Source of the DNA: GCA-2716945 sp964342835
Lineage (GTDB): Bacteria; Pseudomonadota; Gammaproteobacteria; GCA-002705445; GCA-002716945
Direction: 5' to 3'
Length of the DNA stretch: 18,701 bases
Assembly (NCBI GenBank): GCA_964342835.1
Contig: CAYFGJ010000011.1
Coordinates: forward strand, 1 to 18,701
Part shown: one piece after another, positions 8,056-15,745 of the stretch
Layout: every line of letters begins with the position of its first letter
Numbering within the stretch: the stretch's first letter is position 1
The notes under the pieces: model-generated
Databases searched by the model: none
What the model was told of the DNA's origin: nothing
What the model saw: the letters and a program-made list of their open reading frames with translations, nothing else
Made by a program: the position numbers and the translations under genes

Positions 8056-9189
8056 ATGGCATGGAATGAACCTGGTAAAAATGATAAGGACCCTTGGGGC
8101 AGACAAAAAAATAACGGATCTGACCTAGATGCATTACTCAAAGATTTTCAAAAATTTATTAAGGATTTTTTTAATTCAAATATAGGTGGGAATGATACAG
8201 AACCGCCTTCAAAGAAAAACATCGGTTTATTTGCAGCAGCTATTTTTGTCATATACCTCTTAAGTGGCATCTACATAGTAGACGATGGAGAAAGAGGTGT
8301 AGTATTACAGTTTGGAAAATTTAATCAAATAACACTGCCTGGACCACATTGGATACCAAGGGTAATCCAGAAAGTTGAAATAGTTGATGTTGCTAAAATA
8401 AGATCAGTTCAACAAAAGGCAGTAATGCTTACAGAAGATGAAAATATTGTCAGTATTAATTTTGCAATACAATATGATATAAAAGATGCTAGCAACTATA
8501 TTTTTAATTTAAGAGAACCTGATATAACGTTAAGACAGGCAGGGGAAAGCGCAATCAGAGAAGTATTAGGTAAAAATTCTATGGACTTTATAATTACAGA
8601 AGGTAGAGAAGAAATTGCTTCAAGAACAAAATTGCTTTTACAGTCTGTATTAGATTCCTATGTTTCAGGTATAAACGTACAAACTGTAAATATACTTGAA
8701 GCTCAACCTCCAGAACAAGTACAAGATGCATTCTCAGATGCTATTAAGGCTAGAGAGGATGAACAAAGATTTATAAATGAAGCTGAAGCATATCGAAATG
8801 AAATTATTCCATTAGCTAGAGGGAAAGCAAAACAAATCGTTGAAGAGTCAAAAGCATACAAAGTTAAATTAATTAATTCGGCAGAGGGTGAAGCTTCTAG
8901 ATTCAAACAATTATATAAAGAATATCAGAAAGCTCCCGAAGTAACACGTGAAAGGTTATATTTAGAAGCAGTTGAATCTGTTCTAGAGAATAGTAGTAAA
9001 GTTATGATTGATATAGATGGTGGTAATAATCTTATGTATCTGCCTCTTGATAAAATAATTTCTTCGACACCGCAACAACAAAGTAAAAGCCCTAGATATG
9101 GTTCAGAATCATCTGATTCATTATCAGATAAAATAGAGTCTAATAAAGATAGTTTTAATTTAAGAAAGAGAGACCTTTATAGTGAATAA
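8056..9189 (+). CDS. hflK: HflK, membrane SPFH protein of the HflKC complex
   Basis: With HflC it forms a large membrane cage around the FtsH protease and modulates its access to membrane substrates. The N-terminus MAWNEPG...DPWG is typical HflK, so I take ATG 8056 as the start (377 residues). A GTG in the same frame at 8047 would add three residues, but the GGTGA at 8046-8050 sits at ribosome-binding distance from ATG 8056. A cytoplasmic N-terminus leads into a membrane segment at about 57-75, then the SPFH domain (GERGVVLQFGKF, LTEDENIVSINFAIQY, IREVLGKNSMDFIITEGRE) and a long charged coiled-coil region rich in EAEAYRNE-type sequence. The C-terminal 45 residues are serine-rich and variable. 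hflX, usually between hfq and hflK, is missing. The end overlaps hflC by 8 bases. Confidence 0.95.
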   Translation: MAWNEPGKNDKDPWGRQKNNGSDLDALLKDFQKFIKDFFNSNIGGNDTEPPSKKNIGLFAAAIFVIYLLSGIYIVDDGERGVVLQFGKFNQITLPGPHWIPRVIQKVEIVDVAKIRSVQQKAVMLTEDENIVSINFAIQYDIKDASNYIFNLREPDITLRQAGESAIREVLGKNSMDFIITEGREEIASRTKLLLQSVLDSYVSGINVQTVNILEAQPPEQVQDAFSDAIKAREDEQRFINEAEAYRNEIIPLARGKAKQIVEESKAYKVKLINSAEGEASRFKQLYKEYQKAPEVTRERLYLEAVESVLENSSKVMIDIDGGNNLMYLPLDKIISSTPQQQSKSPRYGSESSDSLSDKIESNKDSFNLRKRDLYSE

Positions 9190-10051
9190 TAATAGAAATT
9201 TCTTAACAACCATTCTTATAATTTTAGTTTTGATATACTCAGCTACGTTTATAGTTGATGAAAGACAAGTTGTTATTAAATTTAGGTTAGGAGAGATTGT
9301 AAGAACATATAACGACCCTGGTTTATATTTTATGATTCCATTTTTAAATAATATTAAAAGGTATGATTCTAGAATATTAACAATGGATTCGAAACCCGAA
9401 CAGTTTTTAACTAGTGAAAAGAAGAATGTGATAGTTGATTCCTTTGTAAAATGGCGTATTACTGGTCCAGAAAATTTTTATAGAGCATCTAAAGGTGATG
9501 AAAGAATTGGTGTAAGCAGATTGTCTCAAATCATAAACGATTTAACAAAAAGTGAATTTAGTAAGAAAACTATAAATGATGTAGTATCTGGTGACCGAGT
9601 GCTTATTATGAATACTGTAAGGTCTGAAGCTAATAAAGCTGCTGCAGCTTTAGGTATTTCAGTAATAGATGTAAGACTAAAGAAAGTTGATTTACCTGAC
9701 GAAGTTAGTAATTCAGTTTACGCAAGAATGGTTAAAGAAAGAGCTACTGTAGCTAAGGCATTTAGATCAAAAGGTAAAGAAGAAGCAAAAGGCATCACAG
9801 CTGAAGCTGAAAGAGAATCTGAAACAATAATAGCAGAAGCTTATAAAAAAGCTCAAGAAATTAAAGGACAAGGAGATGCTATTTCTACAGAAGTTTATGC
9901 AGAGGCATTTAATTTAAGTCCAGAGTTTTATTCTTTTTATAGAAGTTTAGATGCATATAAGAATACATTTAATTTAAAACAAGATGTGCTTATTATACAA
10001 CCCGATTCAGAGTTTTTTAAATATTTTAATAGTCCATCAGGAAAAAAATAA
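9182..10051 (+). CDS. hflC: HflC, membrane SPFH protein of the HflKC complex
   Basis: Partner of HflK in the FtsH-associated membrane complex. Starts at a GTG overlapping the end of hflK by 8 bases, consistent with coupled synthesis of the two subunits; no nearby ATG gives a full N-terminus. One membrane segment at about residues 7-22 is followed by SPFH features: VDERQVVIKFRLGEIV, DPGLYFMIPF, VIVDSFVKWRIT, and ALGISVIDVRLKKVDLP, then a coiled coil with EAKGITAEAERESETIIAEA. It is shorter than E. coli HflC (289 versus 334), lacking the alanine-rich insertion. The last sense codons are GGA AAA AAA before TAA, forming an A_AAA_AAA heptamer that could move ribosomes into the next reading frame (see the separate entry). 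Confidence 0.95.
   Translation: MNNNRNFLTTILIILVLIYSATFIVDERQVVIKFRLGEIVRTYNDPGLYFMIPFLNNIKRYDSRILTMDSKPEQFLTSEKKNVIVDSFVKWRITGPENFYRASKGDERIGVSRLSQIINDLTKSEFSKKTINDVVSGDRVLIMNTVRSEANKAAAALGISVIDVRLKKVDLPDEVSNSVYARMVKERATVAKAFRSKGKEEAKGITAEAERESETIIAEAYKKAQEIKGQGDAISTEVYAEAFNLSPEFYSFYRSLDAYKNTFNLKQDVLIIQPDSEFFKYFNSPSGKK
10042..10051 (+). promoter_or_regulatory. Candidate -1 frameshift heptamer A_AAA_AAA followed by the hflC stop
   Basis: Seven A residues at 10042-10048 sit exactly in the X_XXY_YYZ register of the hflC frame (GGA AAA AAA TAA). A -1 slip would place ribosomes on ATA ATA GAT..., the frame of the DUF2065 protein, which has no ordinary start codon. The immediately following stop codon would be expected to favour slippage. 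No clear downstream hairpin is visible. AGGA (10039-10042) lies just upstream and could instead serve reinitiation at ATA. The register is seen directly; the function is inferred. Confidence 0.4.
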
Positions 10052-10242
10052 TAGATATTTTTGAACTCATAGTACTAATTTTTGCTTTTATATTAATCCT
10101 TGAAGGTCTGTTACCTTTAATATCACCACAAGCATTTAAAGATTTTTTAAAATACTTTATTGATTTAAGTGATAATACAATTAGAATAATTGGTGGTAGC
10201 TTAATTCTACTTGGTTTATTCTTATATGTAATAGTAACGTAA
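10051..10242 (+). CDS. DUF2065 (YjeT-like) small membrane protein, no canonical start codon
   Basis: A 63-codon frame between hflC and hisZ encodes two hydrophobic segments (about residues 4-23 and 43-62) separated by a short loop with lysines and an arginine. The sequence LILEGLLPLISPQAF followed by DNTIRIIGGSLILLGLFLYV matches E. coli YjeT (VLEGLGPMLYPKAW, DNILRRFGGGLVVAGVVVY) in order, length and position, since yjeT also follows hflC. Function is unknown. There is no ATG, GTG or TTG at the proper N-terminus: the frame is open upstream only to 10033, and the plausible first codons are ATA at 10048 or 10051, or a -1 frameshift from hflC. I place the start at ATA 10051 by alignment to the family; it is provisional. 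The positive-inside rule puts the loop in the cytoplasm and the N-terminus outside, compatible with either mode. Confidence 0.75.
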   Translation: MDIFELIVLIFAFILILEGLLPLISPQAFKDFLKYFIDLSDNTIRIIGGSLILLGLFLYVIVT

Positions 10243-10249
10243 TAAATAT

Positions 10250-11236
10250 ATGAAAAATAAAAACTTTTTTATACCAGATGGCATTGAATATTATATGCCC
10301 AAAGAAGCAGCGTGTTTCGAAAAACTGAGACACCAAATACTTAAGATATTTACTAAATATAAATATAAGTATGTAATGACACCAATATTTGATAATTTAG
10401 ATAATTTACTGAGTTTAAAAGGAAATGATCTCAAAAATGAAACTATAAAAATAAATAATTCTTCAAATGAAGGTAATATTGGTATACGTGCAGATATAAC
10501 ACCACAATTATCTAGAATTGATTATCAGGGCGCGAATAAATCAAACAGATATTGTTATATGGGTGATATTTTAAAAATTGATGCTGAAGGATTTGACAGA
10601 AAAAATCCCTATCAGGTTGGAGCAGAATATTTTGGATCTATTAACAAGAATATAGATATTGAGATGATTAAAATATTAATTGACATTATAACTTTATCAT
10701 CATGCAAAAAAATTTTAATAGAATTAGGTGATTTGTCATTTATAAATATTTTTTTTGAAAATCTTAATTTAACTACTGATAATAAATCTATATTACTTAA
10801 TCTTATTAATTTAAAGTCTAATCATGAAATTAAAGAATTTTTTGATAGATATAATATAAATAAAAAAAATCTTCCATATTTGCTTGAAATTATAAATTTA
10901 TCGGGAGACATAAAAATTTTGCAAGAATTTAAACAATTAACTAAGAAATGTAATATTGATTTTGGATCACAATTAAATCAGCTAAAAAACATTGCTACTG
11001 CTTTGCATAATTATAAAAAATCCTGTGAAATTAATTTTGATTTGACTGATTTGCATGGATTTGATTATCAAGGTAGTGTGATATATACAGCTTATGTACC
11101 TGATTTGAGGAAAGAGATAGCTCTTGGAGGTAGATATAGAGCATATCAACTTTCAAAAACCACATATAGAGAAGCAACTGGATTCAGTTTAGATTTACGA
11201 GATCTATTATCTGTTTTCATGAAAAATGGTAATTAA
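10250..11236 (+). CDS. hisZ: ATP phosphoribosyltransferase regulatory subunit HisZ
   Basis: HisZ resembles the catalytic core of histidyl-tRNA synthetase and serves as the regulatory subunit of short-form HisG, the first enzyme of histidine synthesis. Visible features are the N-terminal PDGIEYYMPKEAACFEKLR, the motif-2-like region GIRADITPQLSRIDYQ (about 82-97), YMGDILKI, and the C-terminal ALGGRYRAYQ followed by ATGFSLDLRDLL. There is no C-terminal anticodon-binding domain, which argues against HisS. At 328 residues it is short for HisZ (often about 390). The order hflC-DUF2065-hisZ-purA is known in pseudomonads and other proteobacteria; enterobacteria lack hisZ. hisG is not in the window, but its short form is predicted elsewhere in the genome. 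Confidence 0.88.
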   Translation: MKNKNFFIPDGIEYYMPKEAACFEKLRHQILKIFTKYKYKYVMTPIFDNLDNLLSLKGNDLKNETIKINNSSNEGNIGIRADITPQLSRIDYQGANKSNRYCYMGDILKIDAEGFDRKNPYQVGAEYFGSINKNIDIEMIKILIDIITLSSCKKILIELGDLSFINIFFENLNLTTDNKSILLNLINLKSNHEIKEFFDRYNINKKNLPYLLEIINLSGDIKILQEFKQLTKKCNIDFGSQLNQLKNIATALHNYKKSCEINFDLTDLHGFDYQGSVIYTAYVPDLRKEIALGGRYRAYQLSKTTYREATGFSLDLRDLLSVFMKNGN

Positions 11237-11239
11237 ATA

Positions 11240-12502
11240 ATGTCGAAAAATATTTTATTAATAGGTACTCATTGGGGTGATGAAGGGAAAGGTAAAGTTG
11301 TAGATGTTCTTGCTGATAAAGCAAGAGGTTGCGTTAGGTTTCAAGGAGGACATAATGCTGGTCACACACTGGTTATTGATGGCGAGACCACTATTCTCCA
11401 TTTAATACCATCTGGAATATTACATGATAATGTTAAATCAATTATTGGTAATGGAGTTGTTATATCTTTAGATGCATTGATAGATGAAATTAATGATTTA
11501 AAATCTAAAAATATTACTTTAGACAATAAGTTATATATTAGTGAATTTTGTCATTTAATTTTGCCTACACATCAGTTATTAGATATTGCTAGAGAGAAAA
11601 AACTTGGTAAATCTTCTATCGGAACAACTGGTAGGGGTATTGGCCCTACCTATGAAGATAAAGTTGCACGAAGAGGAATAAGATTAATTGATTTTTATGA
11701 CGTTCAAAACCTAAAAGAAAAAATTTCTAACATCATGCATTATCATAATTTTTTATTAAAAAATTATTATGGAGAACCAGCTGTTGATATTGATAAAACA
11801 ATTACAAAGCTAATTGAATCTTTTGAAGAAATAAAATTATTTGTTACAGATATAAAACCTTTGTTATTAAATCTAACTGATTCGTCCAACGTTGTCTTTG
11901 AAGGTGCTCAAGGAACAATGTTAGATATAGATCATGGAACATATCCATTTGTTACATCTTCTAATACAACACTTTCAGGGTTAATTTCAGGAACTGGTCT
12001 TAATATAAATAGAATTAATTATTCGCTTGGTATTACTAAGGCTTATACTACTCGTGTTGGCAATGGGCCATTTCCATCTGAACAATCAAATGAAATAGGA
12101 AATAACTTAGCTAAATGGGGAGGAGAAGTTGGTGCAACAACTGGACGCCCAAGGAGATGTGGATGGTTGGATATCAAAGTCTTAAAACAGGCAATTGAAT
12201 TGAATAGTATTAATGGAATTGCTTTAACCAAGCTTGATGTTTTAGATAAATTTGAAAAAATTAAAATATGTGTTGATTACGACATAGATAATTATAACTC
12301 TTATCAAACTAATAATATGAAATATATTGATGTAAGTGGTTGGATGGAATCAACAGTAGGTGTAACGAAATTCAATGAACTACCAAAAAATGCTCAATCA
12401 TATATAAAATTAATAGAAGAACTATCAAACAAACCTATAGATCTGATCTCAACAGGACCATCTAGAAAAGATATTATTGTTTTGAAAGATATTTTCAAAT
12501 AA
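11240..12502 (+). CDS. purA: Adenylosuccinate synthetase
   Basis: Catalyses the GTP-dependent joining of IMP and aspartate, the first committed step from IMP to AMP. The N-terminal GTHWGDEGKGKVVDVLA holds the P-loop with catalytic D14, and GGHNAGHTLVI holds H42. Further signatures are TTGRGIGPTYEDKVARRGIR, VFEGAQGTMLDIDHGTYPFVTSSN, KAYTTRVGNGPFPSE, and TGRPRRCGWLDI. Length is 420 residues against 432 in E. coli, with no missing motif. It begins three bases after the hisZ stop, and its stop shares a base with the rlmB start (TAATG), so the genes are likely cotranscribed. nsrR and rnr, which separate purA from rlmB in enterobacteria, are absent. Confidence 0.97.
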   Translation: MSKNILLIGTHWGDEGKGKVVDVLADKARGCVRFQGGHNAGHTLVIDGETTILHLIPSGILHDNVKSIIGNGVVISLDALIDEINDLKSKNITLDNKLYISEFCHLILPTHQLLDIAREKKLGKSSIGTTGRGIGPTYEDKVARRGIRLIDFYDVQNLKEKISNIMHYHNFLLKNYYGEPAVDIDKTITKLIESFEEIKLFVTDIKPLLLNLTDSSNVVFEGAQGTMLDIDHGTYPFVTSSNTTLSGLISGTGLNINRINYSLGITKAYTTRVGNGPFPSEQSNEIGNNLAKWGGEVGATTGRPRRCGWLDIKVLKQAIELNSINGIALTKLDVLDKFEKIKICVDYDIDNYNSYQTNNMKYIDVSGWMESTVGVTKFNELPKNAQSYIKLIEELSNKPIDLISTGPSRKDIIVLKDIFK

Positions 12503-13257
12503 TGACAACAAACAAAAAATCTGATTATATTTATGGTCTTCATACTGTTAATTCTTTATTAAAATCTTCACCAAATTCAATTAAAAAAATATTCATTAAA
12601 AAAACAGATAATAAAAATATTAAAAGTATTATTAAGATTGCAAATAATTATAGATTAAAAATTATTGAATCTACGCATACACAACTTGCAACTATCGCGA
12701 TGACTAATAAACATCAAGGTGTAGTCTGTGAAATTCTAAAAGCCAATTATTCTGATTTTTCGATTGATTCATATTTACAGTACAACAAAAAACCTTTTAT
12801 TCTTATATTAGATAATATTCAAGATCCAAGAAATTTAGGCTCATGTATAAGAACAGGCAATGCTGCAGGAATATCACTAATTATAAAAAAGAAATCTAAT
12901 TCTTCTTCATTGTCTCCTGTTGCTCAAAAATCTTCATCTGGCGGGCTTCAAGGTATAAGTTATTATGAAACTAATAATGTAGGAAATATACTAAAAAAAC
13001 TAAAAAAAAATAACATTAAAATAATTGGTACTGACCACAATTCCAAAAAAAACATTTATCAATTAAAATGTAATCCAAATAATGGTGTTGCAGTCATACT
13101 TGGGTCAGAAGGAGATGGAGTCAGTAGGTCATTATTAGAAAAATGCGATGAAATATATAGTATACCTATATATGGTTCTGTTGAATGTTTAAATGTATCC
13201 GTAGCAACTGGAATAGTATTATATGAGATATCTAGAAAATTAAAAAACAACAAATGA
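12502..13257 (+). CDS. rlmB: 23S rRNA 2'-O-ribose methyltransferase RlmB (SpoU family)
   Basis: Methylates the 2'-O of G2251 in the P loop of 23S rRNA, using a trefoil-knot SAM site. The N-terminal part YIYGLHTVNSLLKS is the SpoU substrate-binding domain. The catalytic domain shows motif 1 ILDNIQDPRNLGSCIRTGNAAG (quoted in two parts: ILDNIQDPRNLG, then SCIRTGNAAG), motif 2 ILGSEGDGVS at about 199-208, and motif 3 SVECLNVSVATGIVLYE with N231 and S233. The 251-residue length is normal (E. coli 243). A TAATG overlap with purA suggests coupling. Other SpoU enzymes such as TrmH are possible, but placement directly upstream of rpsF and the N-terminal domain favour RlmB. Confidence 0.92.
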   Translation: MTTNKKSDYIYGLHTVNSLLKSSPNSIKKIFIKKTDNKNIKSIIKIANNYRLKIIESTHTQLATIAMTNKHQGVVCEILKANYSDFSIDSYLQYNKKPFILILDNIQDPRNLGSCIRTGNAAGISLIIKKKSNSSSLSPVAQKSSSGGLQGISYYETNNVGNILKKLKKNNIKIIGTDHNSKKNIYQLKCNPNNGVAVILGSEGDGVSRSLLEKCDEIYSIPIYGSVECLNVSVATGIVLYEISRKLKNNK

Positions 13258-13260
13258 ATA

Positions 13261-13306
13261 TTGAAAAAATATCTATACTAAAGTAGTATTCGCACAGAGG
13301 CATATT
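13261..13306 (+). promoter_or_regulatory. Candidate promoter and leader palindrome of the rpsF ribosomal operon
   Basis: The 49-base rlmB-rpsF gap is the longest in this part of the plus-strand series. TTGAAA (13261-13266), a 17-base spacer and TAGTAT (13284-13289) give a plausible sigma-70 promoter; TATACT (13274-13279) is another possible -10. A perfect inverted repeat ATACTA-AAG-TAGTAT covers 13275-13289 and overlaps both -10 candidates, so it could be an operator or an RNA hairpin. GAGG (13297-13300) sits six bases before the rpsF ATG and is a convincing ribosome binding site. AT-rich DNA makes promoter calls by eye unreliable. Confidence 0.35.
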
Positions 13307-13642
13307 ATGAAAAATTATGAAATAGTATTATTATTTAGTGTGAATGAAGAGAATCTTTCATTACAAACAGTCGAGAAATTTAAGAAAATAATTTCGGATA
13401 AAGGCGGCAGAATAGACAGGTTTGAGGACTGGGGTAATTTAAAATTAGCTTACCCAATAAATAAAAATACAAAAGCTCATTATATATTAATGAATATAAA
13501 TGCTAGCAATGAAATATTAGACGAATTATCAGGAATGATAAAATTTAACGATAATATATTAAGACATATAATGCTTTGTTGTAAAAAACCAATCACAGAA
13601 CCTTCTTCAATGATGAAGAAAGAAATTAATCAGTCAGGTTAA
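13307..13642 (+). CDS. rpsF: 30S ribosomal protein bS6
   Basis: Binds the central domain of 16S rRNA as a heterodimer with bS18. The sequence begins MKNYEIVLLFSVNEE and continues with GGRIDRFEDWGNLKLAYPINK and AHYILMNINAS, then NILRHIMLCCKKP, all characteristic of bS6. Length 111 is slightly short of E. coli (131 to 135), mainly in the C-terminal tail. A GAGG ribosome binding site six bases upstream supports the ATG. rpsR follows after four bases, and priB, which lies between them in enterobacteria, is absent. Confidence 0.96.
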   Translation: MKNYEIVLLFSVNEENLSLQTVEKFKKIISDKGGRIDRFEDWGNLKLAYPINKNTKAHYILMNINASNEILDELSGMIKFNDNILRHIMLCCKKPITEPSSMMKKEINQSG

Positions 13643-13646
13643 AGTC

Positions 13647-13868
13647 ATGAGTGAAATTGAATCAGAAATAAAAACAAAAATAGAAAAATATAAAGATATT
13701 GATTATAAAAATATTGGAGTATTAAAAGCATATATAAGTGAGACAGGAAAAATAATACCTAGTAGAGTTTCAGGAATATCTGCAAAAGAGCAAAGACGAA
13801 TAAACAAAGCAATAAAAATAGCAAGATACCTTGCATTATTACCTTTTTGCGATAATCATAAAAAATGA
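13647..13868 (+). CDS. rpsR: 30S ribosomal protein bS18 with atypical N-terminus
   Basis: Partner of bS6 in the platform of the 30S subunit. Residues from about 18 onward are typical: DIDYKNIGVLKAYI, ETGKIIPSRVSGISAKEQRR, AIKIARYLALLPFCD. The first 16 residues, MSEIESEIKTKIEKYK, are unusual: bacterial S18 normally begins with an arginine-rich motif of the RRRKFCRF kind, which is missing here and replaced by an acidic, lysine-containing stretch. No upstream start codon in frame restores it, since the frame closes at a stop at 13614-13616. AGG eight bases before the ATG supports this start. The TGA overlaps the rplI ATG (ATGA). Confidence 0.93.
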   Translation: MSEIESEIKTKIEKYKDIDYKNIGVLKAYISETGKIIPSRVSGISAKEQRRINKAIKIARYLALLPFCDNHKK

Positions 13869-14326
13869 AAGTATTACTATTGAAAAAAATTAAAAATCTT
13901 GGGGATATAGGAAAAGAAGTATCTGTTAAGTCTGGATATGCTAGAAATTATCTTTTACCAAAAAAACTTGCTTTACTACCAAATAAAGAAAATATAAAAA
14001 TAATTGAAGACAAAAAGAAAGAATTACAAGTTGCTGAAGAAGCACTCAAGAATGAAGCATTACAAATTAAAGATAAGTTAAAAGAATATACAATTTCTTT
14101 TAAGGCACAAGTGCAAGAAGAAGATAAAATATTTGGTTCAATTACTTTGCAGAATATTATAGAAAGACTAATCCAAGATGGTTTTAATTTAGAAAAGAAA
14201 AATGTCAATTTGCCATCAGGACCTATAAAAAATCTTGGTACTTTTGCTGTTAATATATCATTACATTCTGATGTATCAGTAGATATATCTGTTGTTGTTG
14301 AAAAAGAAGAAACTGTTACTTCTTAA
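13865..14326 (+). CDS. rplI: 50S ribosomal protein bL9
   Basis: Elongated protein of the L1 stalk base. The N-terminal domain MKVLLLKKIKNLGDIGKEV...VKSGYARNYLLPKKLAL (about 1-45) is the conserved rRNA-binding part, followed by a long charged connecting helix (about 45-75) and a C-terminal domain ending in DVSVDISVVVEKEE. Length 153 is close to E. coli (149). It overlaps rpsR by four bases (ATGA), indicating coupled translation. A 44-base AT-rich gap follows before dnaB. Confidence 0.96.
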   Translation: MKVLLLKKIKNLGDIGKEVSVKSGYARNYLLPKKLALLPNKENIKIIEDKKKELQVAEEALKNEALQIKDKLKEYTISFKAQVQEEDKIFGSITLQNIIERLIQDGFNLEKKNVNLPSGPIKNLGTFAVNISLHSDVSVDISVVVEKEETVTS

Positions 14327-14370
14327 AAATCAATATATAAAGTAATTTTTTTTTCAGTTAGAATACTACA

Positions 14371-15726
14371 ATGGCTGAAAAACTCCCTACAATTCCTAAA
14401 TCTATCGAATCAGAACAAGCATTCTTAGGCTCACTAATACAAGATCCAAAATCATGGGAAAAAATTGACAAAAGACCAGATGTCGATGATTTCTTTGATC
14501 CAGTAAATAAAACAATCTATAAAGAAATTTATGAATTACTTATAAATGACCAACCAATAGATATATTGATGCTTGAAGAAGCTTTGAAGAATAAATCATT
14601 GTTAGAGAAGGTTGGAGGTATTGATTATCTAGCTAATTTGGTTAGAAAGACACCTACAAGTGCGCATGTAGCTGCCTATGGTGAGAAAATAACTGAAAAA
14701 GCATTAATGAGACGCCTGATAAGTGTTAGCACAAAGACTATTGAAAATGTAACAAATAGCGAAGATGGAGTAAAAGATATTCTTGATAAGGCTGAATCGG
14801 ATATATTTTCTATTACAACTGATTCAGAAAAGAAACATGGATTACAAAAAATTGGACCAATAGTTAACGACATGGTGGAAAATATTTATGAAACAAAAGG
14901 AAAAACAAATCAAATAATTACTGGATTTTCAAAATTGGATGAAATTGTAAAAGGCTTTCAGAAATCTGATCTTGTAGTAATTGCAGGTAGACCATCAATG
15001 GGTAAAACTTCACTTGCTATGAATATAGCAGAAGATATTGTATTTAAGCAGGGAAAGAAAGTTGGTTTTTTTAGTTTAGAGATGTCGTCGCAATCAATAG
15101 CACTAAGAATGTTATCTTCACTAAGTAGAGTTGAAACATCGAAAATTAGAGATGAACTAGATGGCTTGTCTAGTGCAGATACAAAATCTGTTACATCTGC
15201 TATTGAGATGGTAAAAGATTGTGATTTTTTTATAGATGATAGTGCAGGCATGACACCTATGGATTTGAAAGCTAAAGCAAGAAGAATGAAAAGAGAGACA
15301 GGAATTGATGTTTTAGTAATTGATTATCTTCAATTAATATCTATTCCAAACTTTCGTGAGGGCAGAGTTAATGAATTAGCAGAAGTAACGAGAATACTTA
15401 AAAGTATTGCAAAAGATTGTGATATGCCTGTTATCGCTTTATCTCAATTAAATAGATTGGTAGAGGCAAGAAATGACAAACGACCCTATTTATCTGATTT
15501 GAGAGAATCTGGTGCTATTGAACAAGATGCCGACATTGTATTGTTTATTTATCGAGACGAAGTTTATAATAAAAATTCAGATGATAAAGGTGTTGCTGAA
15601 ATTAATGTAGCAAAACACAGAAATGGAGAAACAGGTATGGCGAAATTAACTTTCTTGCGTCATTGCACGAGATTTGAAGATTATCATCCACAGATTATTA
15701 ATGCGGCTAAAGGTGATGATGTTTAA
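14371..15726 (+). CDS. dnaB: Replicative DNA helicase DnaB
   Basis: Hexameric 5'-3' helicase at the replication fork. The N-terminal DnaB domain (about 10-110) begins with SIESEQAFLGSLIQDP; a linker leads to the RecA-like motor beginning near TGFSKLDEIVKGFQ. Walker A is GRPSMGKTS at 206-214, Walker B is VLVIDYLQL with D318, and ALSQLNRLVEARNDKRPYLSDLRESGAIEQDAD (read as ALSQLNR and DLRESGAIEQDAD) covers later motifs, with an FIYRDE arginine-finger region. No intein interrupts it. Length 451 compares with 471 in E. coli. The rplI-dnaB order is widely conserved. It ends 19 bases from the convergent fdxA end, with no clear hairpin terminator between them. Confidence 0.97.
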   Translation: MAEKLPTIPKSIESEQAFLGSLIQDPKSWEKIDKRPDVDDFFDPVNKTIYKEIYELLINDQPIDILMLEEALKNKSLLEKVGGIDYLANLVRKTPTSAHVAAYGEKITEKALMRRLISVSTKTIENVTNSEDGVKDILDKAESDIFSITTDSEKKHGLQKIGPIVNDMVENIYETKGKTNQIITGFSKLDEIVKGFQKSDLVVIAGRPSMGKTSLAMNIAEDIVFKQGKKVGFFSLEMSSQSIALRMLSSLSRVETSKIRDELDGLSSADTKSVTSAIEMVKDCDFFIDDSAGMTPMDLKAKARRMKRETGIDVLVIDYLQLISIPNFREGRVNELAEVTRILKSIAKDCDMPVIALSQLNRLVEARNDKRPYLSDLRESGAIEQDADIVLFIYRDEVYNKNSDDKGVAEINVAKHRNGETGMAKLTFLRHCTRFEDYHPQIINAAKGDDV

Positions 15727-15745
15727 TTTGATATGAAAGCGTCTA

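Noticed and set aside
10250..11236. Histidyl-tRNA synthetase as an alternative for hisZ
   Set aside because: The protein is too short, lacks the anticodon-binding domain, and sits in the hflC-hisZ-purA context typical of HisZ.
15727..15745. Bidirectional terminator between dnaB and fdxA
   Set aside because: The 19-base convergent gap shows no stable inverted repeat or T run.
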